The translations under genes were made by a program, and so were the position numbers. Below, piece after piece: positions 42,626 to 50,717 of a stretch of DNA of 50,795 nt. The notes beneath the pieces were generated by a model. The model had not been told where the DNA came from. It saw only the letters and a list, made by a program, of their open reading frames with translations, and made no database searches. Each line of letters starts with the position of its first letter. Position 1 is the first letter of the stretch. Source of the stretch: Hyphomicrobiales bacterium (GTDB taxonomy: Bacteria; Pseudomonadota; Alphaproteobacteria; Rhizobiales; Xanthobacteraceae); assembly GCA_003140315.1 (NCBI GenBank), contig PLJS01000055.1, forward strand, positions 2,152-52,946, given 5' to 3'.

Positions 42626-43264
42626 ATGCCCTCGCTCGATTCCGTCACCTTCGATGTCGCCAGCCTCTCGCTGCAGGGCGACGAGGGCAATTCGCGCGTC
42701 TGGCTGACGCCGGACGGCGATCCCGTCACGCTCTATTATTTCAGCAAGCCATCGCCGCTGCGGGCAGCGCCGGGCGATCTCAACCGCTGGCGCGCGCAGT
42801 CGCGCGCGAGCGTCGGCCCGCGGGGCGGCGCCATGATCGAAGTCGAGTTGCTGACCCTCGACGGCCTCGCCGCGCTCCGCGAGATCGTGAAGGTGCCGCA
42901 GACCCCGACCGGCATGGGATATCTCGGCAGCCTGATGCTGCCGTTTCGCGATTTCGGCTACATGATCGCGGTGGCGTGTCGCGAGCGCGGCACGACCGGC
43001 ATGCGCGACACCATGATCTTCGCCACGCTGATGCAGAAGGGCGAGATCAGCTTGCCGAGCGGCGCCGGACAGCCGGCCGGCTGGATGGCCGACCCCTACG
43101 ATCCAACGATCGCGACGCCGCCCGGACGCAACCGCGCCGATGATCCCGAGTACGACGCGATATTCCCTGACCATCCGGTGTCGCGGTTGCGCCGCCTGCT
43201 CGGACAGATCGCGGGCGCCCTGCGGATCGCCGACGAGGTGAAAAGAGAAGCGGCCGAGGCGTGA
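42626..43264 (+). CDS. Conserved-looking protein of unknown function
   Basis: 212 residues. ATG 42626 begins MPSLDSVTFDVASLSLQGDE; the coding sequence has strong third-position GC. Segments such as TPDGDPVTLYYFSKPSPLRA, GPRGGAMIEVELLTLDGLAA, LPFRDFGYMIAVACRERGTT, YDPTIATPPGRNRADDPEYD are soluble and protein-like. No signal peptide, membrane helix or recognised catalytic motif. 38 bp after the MetE-like gene on the same strand. No function is assigned. Confidence 0.6.
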   Translation: MPSLDSVTFDVASLSLQGDEGNSRVWLTPDGDPVTLYYFSKPSPLRAAPGDLNRWRAQSRASVGPRGGAMIEVELLTLDGLAALREIVKVPQTPTGMGYLGSLMLPFRDFGYMIAVACRERGTTGMRDTMIFATLMQKGEISLPSGAGQPAGWMADPYDPTIATPPGRNRADDPEYDAIFPDHPVSRLRRLLGQIAGALRIADEVKREAAEA

Positions 43265-43304
43265 TCGGCCGCTTCCATCGAAGCGAAGCTCCTTGACGGA
43301 GCGG

Positions 43305-43538
43305 TTATTTCTTTTCCAGCGGCGCGATCGAGCGCAGCTTGCGTTTGACCTTCCAGCTTCCGTAGTTCTTCTTCAGGCTGCCCGGCTTGCCGGTGTTTTC
43401 CGAGATCACGTAGGTCTCGAAGTCGCCGCCGACCGCCTGGCTGCAGTCGAGGCAGAGCCGCGTGTTTGGAAGCACCTGAAGCCGCCGCGGTGGGATCGGC
43501 TCACCGCAACGATGGCACTCTTGTTCTTCTGTCGACAT
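43305..43538 (-). CDS. DksA/TraR-like C4 zinc-finger small protein
   Basis: 77 residues from ATG 43538, AAGGAG 6 bases upstream. Sequence MSTEEQECHRCGEPIPPRRL, PNTRLCLDCSQAVGGDFETY gives a CxxC-x17-CxxC zinc-finger (CHRCGEPIP, RLCLDC) like the C-terminal finger of DksA/TraR proteins, then a basic tail (KVKRKLRSIAPLEKK). Lacks the coiled coil that DksA inserts into the RNA polymerase secondary channel, so it is not DksA itself. Possibly nucleic-acid binding. Convergent with the 42626 gene. Confidence 0.7.
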   Translation of the reverse strand: MSTEEQECHRCGEPIPPRRLQVLPNTRLCLDCSQAVGGDFETYVISENTGKPGSLKKNYGSWKVKRKLRSIAPLEKK

Positions 43539-43593
43539 GGCCGTCTCCTTGTTCGCGAGACAATTCACCAAGTCCATCACCCAAACGCGAAAA

Positions 43594-43617
43594 TGGCCCC
43601 GGTTTTTCCCGGGGCCA
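43594..43617 (-). terminator. Probable terminator downstream of the yidB-like gene
   Basis: TGGCCCCGG-tttttc-CCGGGGCCA, perfect 9-bp arms, with TTTT after it on the minus strand. 92 bp after the yidB-like stop at 43709. Confidence 0.6.
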
Positions 43618-43708
43618 GTTCGAACTCGTCCATACCGGTCAGATGGCGCAGGCACCGCACCTTGTCAAGTGACGAGGCGCGGCGCGCGCAAAAAGATGAA
43701 GCGCGACG

Positions 43709-44125
43709 CTATCGGCTTCCGATGTCGCCGAGCCCGGCCTGGTTCGCGAGCGAGCCGCCGGGCGCGTCCGGCGCCGTGCTTTCGTCGAGCGTGCCGTTCG
43801 GGCTCATCTTGTCGACCGTCTGCGGCAGATGCTGCGAGAGCATCGCCAGCAGCTTGTCGATCGGCAACCCGGCGGCTTGCGCCATCTGCTGGAGCTGTTG
43901 ATTGCCGAGCGCGGCCTTTAGCTGGTCTGCCGACACCGGCATGTTCGCGCCGTTCGAGAGCCAGGACGAGACCTCGCTGCCGAGGCCGCCCGCCTGCAAT
44001 TGCGTGAGCAAGCCGCCGAGATTGCCGAGATTGGTCTGGCCGAGCAGTTGCGACAGAAGCCCCGGCAGCAACTGGGATTCCGCGCTGCGCATCGTGCCGC
44101 CGAAGAGCTGGTCGAAGAGGCCCAT
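43709..44125 (-). CDS. YidB-family (DUF937) protein
   Basis: 138 residues. Typical opening MGLFDQLFGGTMRSAESQLL, then NLGGLLTQLQAGGLGSEVSS, WLSNGANMPVSADQLKAALG and LPIDKLLAMLSQHLPQTVDK, all diagnostic of DUF937. No signal peptide. Function unknown; small helix-rich protein. It is followed by a hairpin at 43594-43617. Divergent from the LtrA-like gene. Confidence 0.88.
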   Translation of the reverse strand: MGLFDQLFGGTMRSAESQLLPGLLSQLLGQTNLGNLGGLLTQLQAGGLGSEVSSWLSNGANMPVSADQLKAALGNQQLQQMAQAAGLPIDKLLAMLSQHLPQTVDKMSPNGTLDESTAPDAPGGSLANQAGLGDIGSR

Positions 44126-44299
44126 CCTACGTCTCCTGTGTCGCCATCGGACCGTCGCACCACGCGCGGCGTGGATTCATATTAAGCCCGGAACACGACG
44201 CGCGAAAGACGAAAAGAGCGGTATGCGCGGCCGGTCCCGGGGCAAACGTCCCGGCGGCCGGCTCGCATCCGCAGCGTGCTGCCGCTATCAAGGGATCGA

Positions 44300-45508
44300 A
44301 TGCGGGGAGCGATCATCTTGCTTGCGGCGCACGACAATTACCTGCGGGCTCGCGGCCAGGGGCATAGCCGCGTCACTTACATCGAGCTGTTCTTCGACCT
44401 CGTCTTCGTGTTCGCGGTCACACAGCTCTCGCACGCGCTGCTGGAGCATCTCACCCCGCTTGGCGCGCTGCAGACCGCGATCCTGATGCTCGCGGTGTGG
44501 TGGACCTGGATCGACACCGCCTAGATCACCAACTGGCTCGACCCGGAGCGGGCGCCGGTGCGGCTGATGCTGCTCGCGCTGATGTTCGGCGGTCTCTTGG
44601 TCTCCGCCTCGCTCCCGAAAGCGTTCGAGACACTGGCGCCATCCTTCGCGCTCGCCTATGGCTGCATCGCGATCGGCCCGAAGCTCTTCATGCTGTGGGC
44701 GCTCAAGCGCCACGACGCCGGAAATTTCCGCAACTTCGTGCGCATCACGATCTGGCGCTCTCTCGGTGCGGCGTGCTGGGTCGCGGGCGGCTTCGTCGAC
44801 GCGCAAACGCGGATGGCGGTGTGGCTGCTGGCGCTCGCGATCGACACCGGCTCGCCGCTGATCGGATTCTACGTTCCCGGCCTCGGGCGCTCGGCGACGA
44901 CCGAGTGGGACGTGGAACGCGGGCACCTTGCCGAGCGCTGCGCGCTGTTCATCATCATCGCACTCGGCGAGTCGATCCTGATCACGGGGGCGACGGCGGC
45001 GGGGCTCGAAGCGAACCTCATCAACAATGCGGCCTTCGTCAACGCCTTCGCCGGCAGCGTCGCGATGTGGGCGGTGTATTTCAATATCGGCGCGGAGCGG
45101 TCGAGCCGGGTGATCACGGCGTCCGACGATCCCGGCCGTCTCGCGCGCTCGGGGTATACTTACATTCACGTCCTCGTCGTCGCCGGGATCATCGTGGAGG
45201 CGGTCGCGGACGAGCTCACGCTGCATCATCCGGGCGGCCATACCGACCTTGCTACCGCGGCGGTGATCCTCGGCGCCCCGGCGCTCTATCTTGTCGGCAA
45301 CCTGCTGTTCAAGCGCCTTTCGGCGCCGTACCTGCCGCTCTCGCACCTCGTCGGACTTGGATTGCTGGCGCTGCTGATCGCGGCCGTGCCGGTCGCCCCG
45401 CCGCTGGCGCTGTCGGCGGGCACGACAGCCGTGCTGATCGTGGTCGCGGTCTGGGAGTGGGCGTCGCTCAGCCTGCGGGCCGGAAAGCCGCCGATCGGGC
45501 ACGCATGA
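44300..45508 (+). pseudogene. LtrA-family (low temperature requirement A) membrane protein with one in-frame amber
   Basis: Start ATG 44300 (MRGAIILLAAHDNYLRARGQ). The family opening YIELFFDLVFVFAVTQLSHA is intact. TAG at 44522-44524 follows AVWWTWIDTA. In the same frame ITNWLDPERAPVRLMLLALM continues to a stop at 45508, so the only defect is that codon. Related LtrA proteins usually have a Trp just before the (V/I)TNWLDP motif, so TGG to TAG is the simplest change. The remaining protein has about 11 hydrophobic segments and the conserved TTEWDVERGHLAERCALFII and IALGESIL signatures. LtrA proteins are membrane proteins of unclear transport role. As written, the product is an 74-residue fragment. 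Confidence 0.85.
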
Positions 45509-45550
45509 ACGCACGCCGGCACGGCAACTTTCAAATGCGACGATGATCTC

Positions 45551-45568
45551 CGACGCAACTTTGCGTCG
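45551..45568. promoter_or_regulatory. Perfect inverted repeat upstream of the ABC-F gene
   Basis: CGACGCAA-ct-TTGCGTCG: 8-bp perfect arms, 2-base centre, 108 bp before the ABC-F start. Possible operator or hairpin; no known regulator assigned. Confidence 0.35.
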
Positions 45569-45675
45569 ACCGGCGCCTCGATTGCGCTCGATCGTTTCCG
45601 CGCTCGCTATCTTAAGACTCGCATTGTAAAGAGGCGCCGCAATCATGCATCCCTTCCGCGCTCGGCTCCCACGTC

Positions 45676-47322
45676 ATGCTCCAGATCGATAATCTCATCT
45701 TCAACGGCTGGGGCCGGCGGTTCTTCGATTCCGCGTCCGTGTCGCTGCCCGTCGGCGCCAAGGTCGGTCTCGTCGGCCGCAACGGCGTCGGCAAGTCGAC
45801 GCTGTTCAAGCTGATCCTCGGCGAGCTCACGCCGGACGGCGGCGAGATCAGCCTGCCCAAGGCTGCGCGGATCGCGTCGGTCGATCAGGAGCACCCCGCG
45901 ACACCCGTGAGCCTCATCGACACGATCCTCGCGGCCGACCTGCAGCGCGACGCGCTCAACGCCGCGCTGGAGACTGCCGAACCCGAAGAGATCGGCGAGA
46001 TCTACGCTCGGCTGATCGAGATCGACGCCGATCGCGCGCCGGCGCGGGCGGCGGAAATCCTCAGCGGTCTGGGCTTCTCCACCGCCGACCTCGCGCGGCC
46101 GATGTCGGAGTTCTCCGGTGGTTGGCGCATGCGCGTCGCGCTCGCGGCGGCCCTGTTCGCCGCGCCCGAACTATTGCTGCTCGACGAGCCCACCAACTAT
46201 CTCGACCTCGAAGGCGCACTCTGGCTCGAGGCGCGCCTGCGGAAATATCCGCATACGGCGCTGATCATCAGCCACGACCGCGAACTGCTGAACAGTTCGG
46301 TCGACGCCATCCTGCACATCCGCGAGGGCAAGCTCGATCTGTACACCGGCGGATATGACGACTTCGAGCGGATGCGTGCCGAGAAGGCGCGGCTCCAGAC
46401 GGCCACTCGAAACAAGCAGGAAGCCGAACGCGCGCATTTGCAAAAATTCATCGACCGTTTCCGCGCCAAGGCCAGCAAGGCCACGCAGGCGCAGTCGCGC
46501 GTGAAGCGCCTCGCCAAGATGACGCCGATCGCCGAGGTGGTCGAGGAGCGCGTGGCGCCGTTCACCCTGCCCTCGCCGGCCCGTCCGCTCGCGCCGCCGT
46601 TGATCGCGCTCGACGGCGTGACCGTCGGCTATGACGGCAGGCCGGTGTTGCGCGATCTCAACCTGCGGCTCGATGTCGACGACCGGATCGGGCTCTTGGG
46701 CGTCAACGGGGCCGGCAAGTCGACCTTCGCCAAGACGCTCGCCGGCGCGCTCGATCTGCAGGCCGGGAGCATCCACAAGGACGGCCGCATCAAGGTCGGC
46801 TGGTTTCACCAGCATCAGATCGAAGCGCTCGACGGAGCCGACACGCCGCTCGAGATCATGCGGCGCGAGCGGCCTGACGACTCGGAATCCTCGCGCCGCT
46901 CAAGGCTCGCCCAGTTCGGGCTGAACTTCGACAAGCAGGAGACGACGGTCGGGAACCTCTCGGGCGGCGAACGTGCGCGCTTGTTGCTTAATCTCGTGGC
47001 GATGGCGGCGCCGCATCTGTTGATTCTCGACGAGCCGACCAACCATCTCGACATCGACTCGCGCCGCGCACTGCTCGATGCGCTCAACGACTACGAAGGC
47101 GCCGTGATCCTGATCACGCATGACCGCTCGCTGATCGAGCTGGTGGCGGACCGGCTCTGGCTCGCGGCGGACGGGCATGTGAAGCCGTTCAACGGCGACA
47201 TGGACGATTACGCGAAGTTCGTCCTCGAGCGCGCGAAGAATGGCATCCGGGCGCCGGGGCCGTCGATCGAGCCCGCGGCGCCGCGATCGAAGCGCAAGCA
47301 GAAGGCGATGGCTGGCGCGTAG
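45676..47322 (+). CDS. ABC-F family ATP-binding protein (Uup/YheS-like)
   Basis: 548 residues with two ABC domains and no membrane segments. First Walker A at about 34-42 (GRNGVGKST), ABC signature FSGGWRMRVALAAALF, Walker B LLLLDEPTNYLD; linker rich in charge with KASKATQAQSRVKRLAKMTP; second Walker A GVNGAGKST, signature LSGGERARLLLNLVAM and Walker B LLILDEPTNHLD, His switch ITHDRS. ABC-F proteins act on the ribosome, in translation rescue, assembly or antibiotic protection. The C-terminus is Lys/Arg-rich (PRSKRKQKAMAGA). Start ATG 45676. Stop TAG. Paralogue type not resolved. Confidence 0.93.
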   Translation: MLQIDNLIFNGWGRRFFDSASVSLPVGAKVGLVGRNGVGKSTLFKLILGELTPDGGEISLPKAARIASVDQEHPATPVSLIDTILAADLQRDALNAALETAEPEEIGEIYARLIEIDADRAPARAAEILSGLGFSTADLARPMSEFSGGWRMRVALAAALFAAPELLLLDEPTNYLDLEGALWLEARLRKYPHTALIISHDRELLNSSVDAILHIREGKLDLYTGGYDDFERMRAEKARLQTATRNKQEAERAHLQKFIDRFRAKASKATQAQSRVKRLAKMTPIAEVVEERVAPFTLPSPARPLAPPLIALDGVTVGYDGRPVLRDLNLRLDVDDRIGLLGVNGAGKSTFAKTLAGALDLQAGSIHKDGRIKVGWFHQHQIEALDGADTPLEIMRRERPDDSESSRRSRLAQFGLNFDKQETTVGNLSGGERARLLLNLVAMAAPHLLILDEPTNHLDIDSRRALLDALNDYEGAVILITHDRSLIELVADRLWLAADGHVKPFNGDMDDYAKFVLERAKNGIRAPGPSIEPAAPRSKRKQKAMAGA

Positions 47323-47326
47323 TCTG

Positions 47327-47386
47327 TAGCCCGGGTTGAGCAAAGCGAAACCCGGGACAGATCTCGCGGCTGGGAACCCGGCTACG
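47327..47386. repeat. Palindromic intergenic repeat (GTAGCCCGGGTT / AACCCGGCTAC type)
   Basis: TAGCCCGGGTTGAGCAAAGC followed by GAAACCCGGGAC and GGAACCCGGCTACG. Lies between convergent ABC-F and aldolase genes. Related to 24826-24870 and 41297-41395. Confidence 0.8.
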
Positions 47387-47402
47387 AGTTACGAACAATC
47401 GC

Positions 47403-48179
47403 TCAGTTCTTGTAGTCCGGCTCTTGTCTGTCGAGCATGCGCTTGAGCGCCTCGAAGTGCCAGACATACGGCTTCTTGCCGCCATAGCCGGGTGAATTCT
47501 TGAACTCCGCGATCGTGTCGTCGATCACATTCTGCGGCAGGACGTGGAGCGGGCGCTGCGTCCACATCGCGTAGATCTGCACCTGCGCGACGCGCTCGGT
47601 GTAATAGAGTAGGTCGTAGGCCTGCGCGATCGTCGGCGCGACGATCGCGACGCCGTGGTTCGCCATCATCAGCACTTTCTTGTCGCCGATGACGCCCGCG
47701 AGACGCTCGCCCTCGGCCGGGTCCGTCGCCGGGCCGCCATAGCTGTCGTCGTAGGCGGTGTGCATCGAGATCGCGAGCTCGGTCTGGCCGATCGGCAGGA
47801 TGCGCTGGTCTTCCAGCCGCGTCAGCGCGCTCGCGAACGGCATATGCGTGTGGAACACCGCGCCCGCCTGCTCTTTCAGGCGATGGATCGGTGCGTGGAT
47901 GGCGTAGCAGGAGCGCTCGATCAGCCCTTCGCCATGAAGCAACGTGCCGTCATAGCCCACTTCCATGAAGCAGCTTGCCGTCACCTCGCTCCAGTGCAGC
48001 CCGAACGGGATCTGATAGTAGCGGTCGTTCGCGCCCGGCACCCGGAAGGTCAAGTGATTGAAGATGCCCTCGTTGAAGCCGTGCATCACGGCGAGCCGGT
48101 GCGCGGCCGCAAGATCGAGCCGCGCCTGCCAGCGTGCAGCCCCAAGGTCGACGCCCGTTCCAATCGCTTCCTGCAGCAT
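47403..48179 (-). CDS. Class II aldolase/adducin-domain protein
   Basis: 258 residues from ATG 48179 (MLQEAIGTGVDLGAARWQAR). Family features: LAAAHRLAVMHGFNEGIFNH, HLTFRVPG, AIHAPIHRLKEQAGAVFHTH (Zn His-x-His), LMMANHGVAIVAPTIAQAYD with a third Zn His, and TERVAQVQIYAMWTQRPLHV. It would act as a zinc aldolase or decarboxylase on phosphorylated or hydroxy acids; exact substrate unknown. No sugar-phosphate gene nearby. Upstream frame extends without protein-like sequence. Confidence 0.88.
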   Translation of the reverse strand: MLQEAIGTGVDLGAARWQARLDLAAAHRLAVMHGFNEGIFNHLTFRVPGANDRYYQIPFGLHWSEVTASCFMEVGYDGTLLHGEGLIERSCYAIHAPIHRLKEQAGAVFHTHMPFASALTRLEDQRILPIGQTELAISMHTAYDDSYGGPATDPAEGERLAGVIGDKKVLMMANHGVAIVAPTIAQAYDLLYYTERVAQVQIYAMWTQRPLHVLPQNVIDDTIAEFKNSPGYGGKKPYVWHFEALKRMLDRQEPDYKN

Positions 48180-48290
48180 GGCCGCTCTCCCGTCAGTCGG
48201 ATTTGTCCACAGATTCGACCAGACGGGCGCTCCCGTCAATGCGTCCGGCCGCAACCCCCTCCCCGCCGAGACGCCGGCCTCAGTTTCTTC

Positions 48291-48316
48291 CCTCGCCCCG
48301 TGAAACGGGGAGAGGG
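48291..48316. repeat. Palindromic repeat (CCTCGCCCCG / CGGGGAGAGG type)
   Basis: CCTCGCCCCG-tgaaa-CGGGGAGAGGG inverted repeat in the divergent region between the aldolase and hemerythrin genes. Same family style as 7243-7265 and 50718-50745. Confidence 0.7.
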
Positions 48317-48378
48317 AACGCAAGAAGGACCGGAGCCAAACACTTGCCTCGCGACCGCGAGACGATATCTAGCCCGGC

Positions 48379-48978
48379 ATGGACGCCATCACGACCGCCG
48401 CCCCCGATCTTGCCCTCGACACCCGCTCCGGCTGGCCGGCCGATCTGCGCGTGCTGATCGACCGCTATCCGCGCGAGGTGTGGACCGGCCACGCCAACCT
48501 CGGGCAGATGGCGCAGTTTTGGCTCCAGCGCCACGACATGTTCCGGGAGATCGGAGCGGCGCTAGCCGATGCCACCACCGCGTTCCGCGAGGGGACCGCC
48601 ACGGCCGGGGACTTCCGCGCCTGGTTTCCGCCCCGGCTGCAGTTCTTCCTGCAGCAGCTTCACGCCCATCATCAGATCGAGGACCTGCACTATTTCCCAG
48701 TCTTCCAGGCGGCCGAGGCCCGGCTTGCGCGCGGCTTTAACGTGCTGGAGTCCGACCACGGGGTCATCCACGAGGCCATCTTGGGCACGGTCGAGAGCGC
48801 CAACGCCTTCATCGCCCGCGATGCAGCGGATGCCGACGCGCTGCGCCGGGCGGGCGAGCAATACGCCGCGACCGGCGGGGCGCTGCTCGACAAGCTCACG
48901 CGCCATCTGCGTGACGAGGAGGACCTGATCATCCCCCTGATCCTCGACCGCGGCGAGGCGGCACTGGGCGTCGGCTGA
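48379..48978 (+). CDS. Hemerythrin-domain protein
   Basis: 199 residues. A four-helix-bundle pattern with iron-ligand candidates: GHANLGQMAQFWLQRHDMFR, LQQLHAHHQIEDLHYFPVFQ (HHxxE type), LESDHGVIHEAILGTVE and LTRHLRDEEDLIIPLILDR (HxxxDEE). This arrangement fits a non-haem di-iron hemerythrin-like protein, probably for O2, NO or iron handling. No signal peptide. The start ATG 48379 lies close after the repeat. Isolated gene. Confidence 0.85.
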   Translation: MDAITTAAPDLALDTRSGWPADLRVLIDRYPREVWTGHANLGQMAQFWLQRHDMFREIGAALADATTAFREGTATAGDFRAWFPPRLQFFLQQLHAHHQIEDLHYFPVFQAAEARLARGFNVLESDHGVIHEAILGTVESANAFIARDAADADALRRAGEQYAATGGALLDKLTRHLRDEEDLIIPLILDRGEAALGVG

Positions 48979-49261
48979 GGCGCCCCGATCCCGCGTTCTT
49001 ATCCACAGCCTCAAAAACTGTTGCGAATCGCCGCCATCGATTTAACGTGAGCCTCGATACGCACAGCCACCCGCCCGACGGGAGCGACGAGACCGGGGGT
49101 CGCGTGTCGGAAGAGGCAGACGCTGCCGGGCGCGTCGTACCCCTCCCCGCAGATTTGAATTGCGATCAGTCAGCGTTCGTTCATGATTGATGCGTTCGAA
49201 TGAGTCAGTTCTGCCGTTCCCTCGTGCGATTCGTTCCCCCCATCGAGACACACAAGCAAAG

Positions 49262-49882
49262 ATGGACTCGACACTCTGGAGTCGGACCCCACTGGTCCCA
49301 AGACCCAATCGGCATGGCACGGGCGCTTTCGCCGCCGCAGACTTGGCCCAGGGGACGATCGTCGTTCCGCAATGGAATGAATCCTTCTACGACGGCATGG
49401 AAGGCTGGGTCCGGCTTGACCGGCGCCAGGTTCGCCAGTTGCCGCGCGACATCCGCCAGCTCTTCCTGCGCTACGGGCTGGACCAGGACTTCGACCAGAT
49501 CATCGGTCCCGTGGACATCGGCTACGTGACCACGCCGGACAACTTCATCAACCACTCCTGCGATCCCAACCTGCACTACGACGCTGACGGCAACGTCGTG
49601 GCGGCGCGGCAGATCGGGCAAGGCGAGGAAGTCTTCATCGACTACGGCTGCTTCATCGTGAACTTCGACGAGCCGTTCAAGTGCGCCTGCGGGGCGCACA
49701 ACTGCCGCGGCCGCATCCGCCGGCAGGACTGGAAGAAGCTCGCCGAAACCTACGGCCTGAACATGCCGCGCTTCCTGCACGGGCGCATCGCGCGCAAGCT
49801 GAACAATGATCGAAAAGATCGCCGGTATCACCGAAATTCGGCGCCAAGCTTCCTCGGGGAACATAAGCCCTCCGCGGCTTGA
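49262..49882 (+). CDS. SET-domain protein (lysine methyltransferase-like) with post-SET motif
   Basis: 206 residues from ATG 49262 (MDSTLWSRTPLVPRPNRHGT); ATG 49190 (MRSNESV) and TTG 49187 are alternatives. SET motifs in order: GTGAFAAADLAQGTIVV (SET-I like start), DNFINHSCDPNLHYDADGNV with NHSCDPN at about 97-103 (SAM pocket), GEEVFIDYG at about 121-129 (catalytic Tyr), and CACGAHNCRGR at about 141-151, a post-SET CxCx4C zinc site. This is the arrangement of eukaryotic histone lysine methyltransferases. Substrate unknown. It overlaps the next gene by 77 bases, so the two are probably translationally coupled. Bacterial SET proteins are sporadic. Confidence 0.85.
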   Translation: MDSTLWSRTPLVPRPNRHGTGAFAAADLAQGTIVVPQWNESFYDGMEGWVRLDRRQVRQLPRDIRQLFLRYGLDQDFDQIIGPVDIGYVTTPDNFINHSCDPNLHYDADGNVVAARQIGQGEEVFIDYGCFIVNFDEPFKCACGAHNCRGRIRRQDWKKLAETYGLNMPRFLHGRIARKLNNDRKDRRYHRNSAPSFLGEHKPSAA

Positions 49883-50711
49883 GCTTTATCTCGAATTGGA
49901 GCGTTGCGTTCCCGGCGGCCTGACGCTGCTGCGCAACGATGCCGGCTATTTCGTGCTGATCCGCGCCGGCCGCGGCTATGCGGGCAATGCCGCCACCATG
50001 GTCGAGCACTTCTATGTGTATCGCGACGGCGGGGCGCAGCCGGCCGAGCGTGTGCCGGACGAGGCTGTCTCCGACCTCATCGCCTTCATCACCGAGAGCC
50101 ACGACAACGTCTGGCTCGCCTTCGACAATCTCGCCCCCAACGGGCACGCGCTCGACACCGCGGAGCTGGCCTACAACCTGCTGCCGATCGCGGGCTCGTC
50201 CTACGAGGCCTACGTCAAAGGGCTCGGCAGCGACCGGCGGCGCGCGCTCGACAAGGCGCTGCGCGAGACCGTGAACGCGCGCGAGGAGGTGACGACCGAC
50301 CGCGCCGCGATCCGGCAGGCCATCGCCACGCTGATCCGCGAGCATAGCCACGCACGCTACGGCGCGGACTCGCTGCTCGAGCAGGAGGCAAATCGCGTCG
50401 AGCTCGATGCCTCGGTCGAGGTGTTCCCGACCGAGATGCGCATGCTGCGCGACGGCGAGCGCTACGCCTTCATCGTGTCGAACGAGATCGACGGCTCGCT
50501 CTACCTGCCGCTGGTCGGCGGCACCGACCCGTTCATGATCAAGCGGGTCTACCACGCGCTCATCAAGTCGGCCTTCGAATCGGATGGCCGCATCGCGCAA
50601 GTCGACGCCGCGTCAGCCTCCCCGTACCTGAAGCGCCAGATGGGCTTTGCCCCGATGAGCTTCCACGCCGTGCTGCAGGGCGACCTGGAGTGGACGCATT
50701 ATATTATGTGA
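49806..50711 (+). CDS. FemAB/GNAT-like acyltransferase-type protein, coupled to the SET gene
   Basis: 301 residues. ATG 49806 lies inside the SET gene (77-base overlap). N-terminal part SPPRLELYLELERCVPGGLT, NDAGYFVLIRAGRGYAGNAA, HFYVYRDGGAQPAERVPDEA; then a basic helix YEAYVKGLGSDRRRALDKAL and a C-terminal part with MRMLRDGERYAFIVSNEIDG, VGGTDPFMIKRVYHALIKSA, ASPYLKRQMGFAPMSFHAVL. The pattern (SYxxYVxxLxxDRRRALxKALRE then a beta-rich segment ending KRQMGF) is like FemAB/GNAT-fold acyltransferases, but no specific family was confirmed. Function unknown. Tight overlap with the SET gene suggests a shared process. Confidence 0.55.
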   Translation: MIEKIAGITEIRRQASSGNISPPRLELYLELERCVPGGLTLLRNDAGYFVLIRAGRGYAGNAATMVEHFYVYRDGGAQPAERVPDEAVSDLIAFITESHDNVWLAFDNLAPNGHALDTAELAYNLLPIAGSSYEAYVKGLGSDRRRALDKALRETVNAREEVTTDRAAIRQAIATLIREHSHARYGADSLLEQEANRVELDASVEVFPTEMRMLRDGERYAFIVSNEIDGSLYLPLVGGTDPFMIKRVYHALIKSAFESDGRIAQVDAASASPYLKRQMGFAPMSFHAVLQGDLEWTHYIM

Positions 50712-50717
50712 GTGAGG

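Noticed and set aside
48999-49007. DnaA box TTATCCACA as a sign of a replication origin
   Set aside because: A single consensus box, with other partial ones far apart; no cluster, AT-rich element or dnaA, dnaN, or parAB genes.
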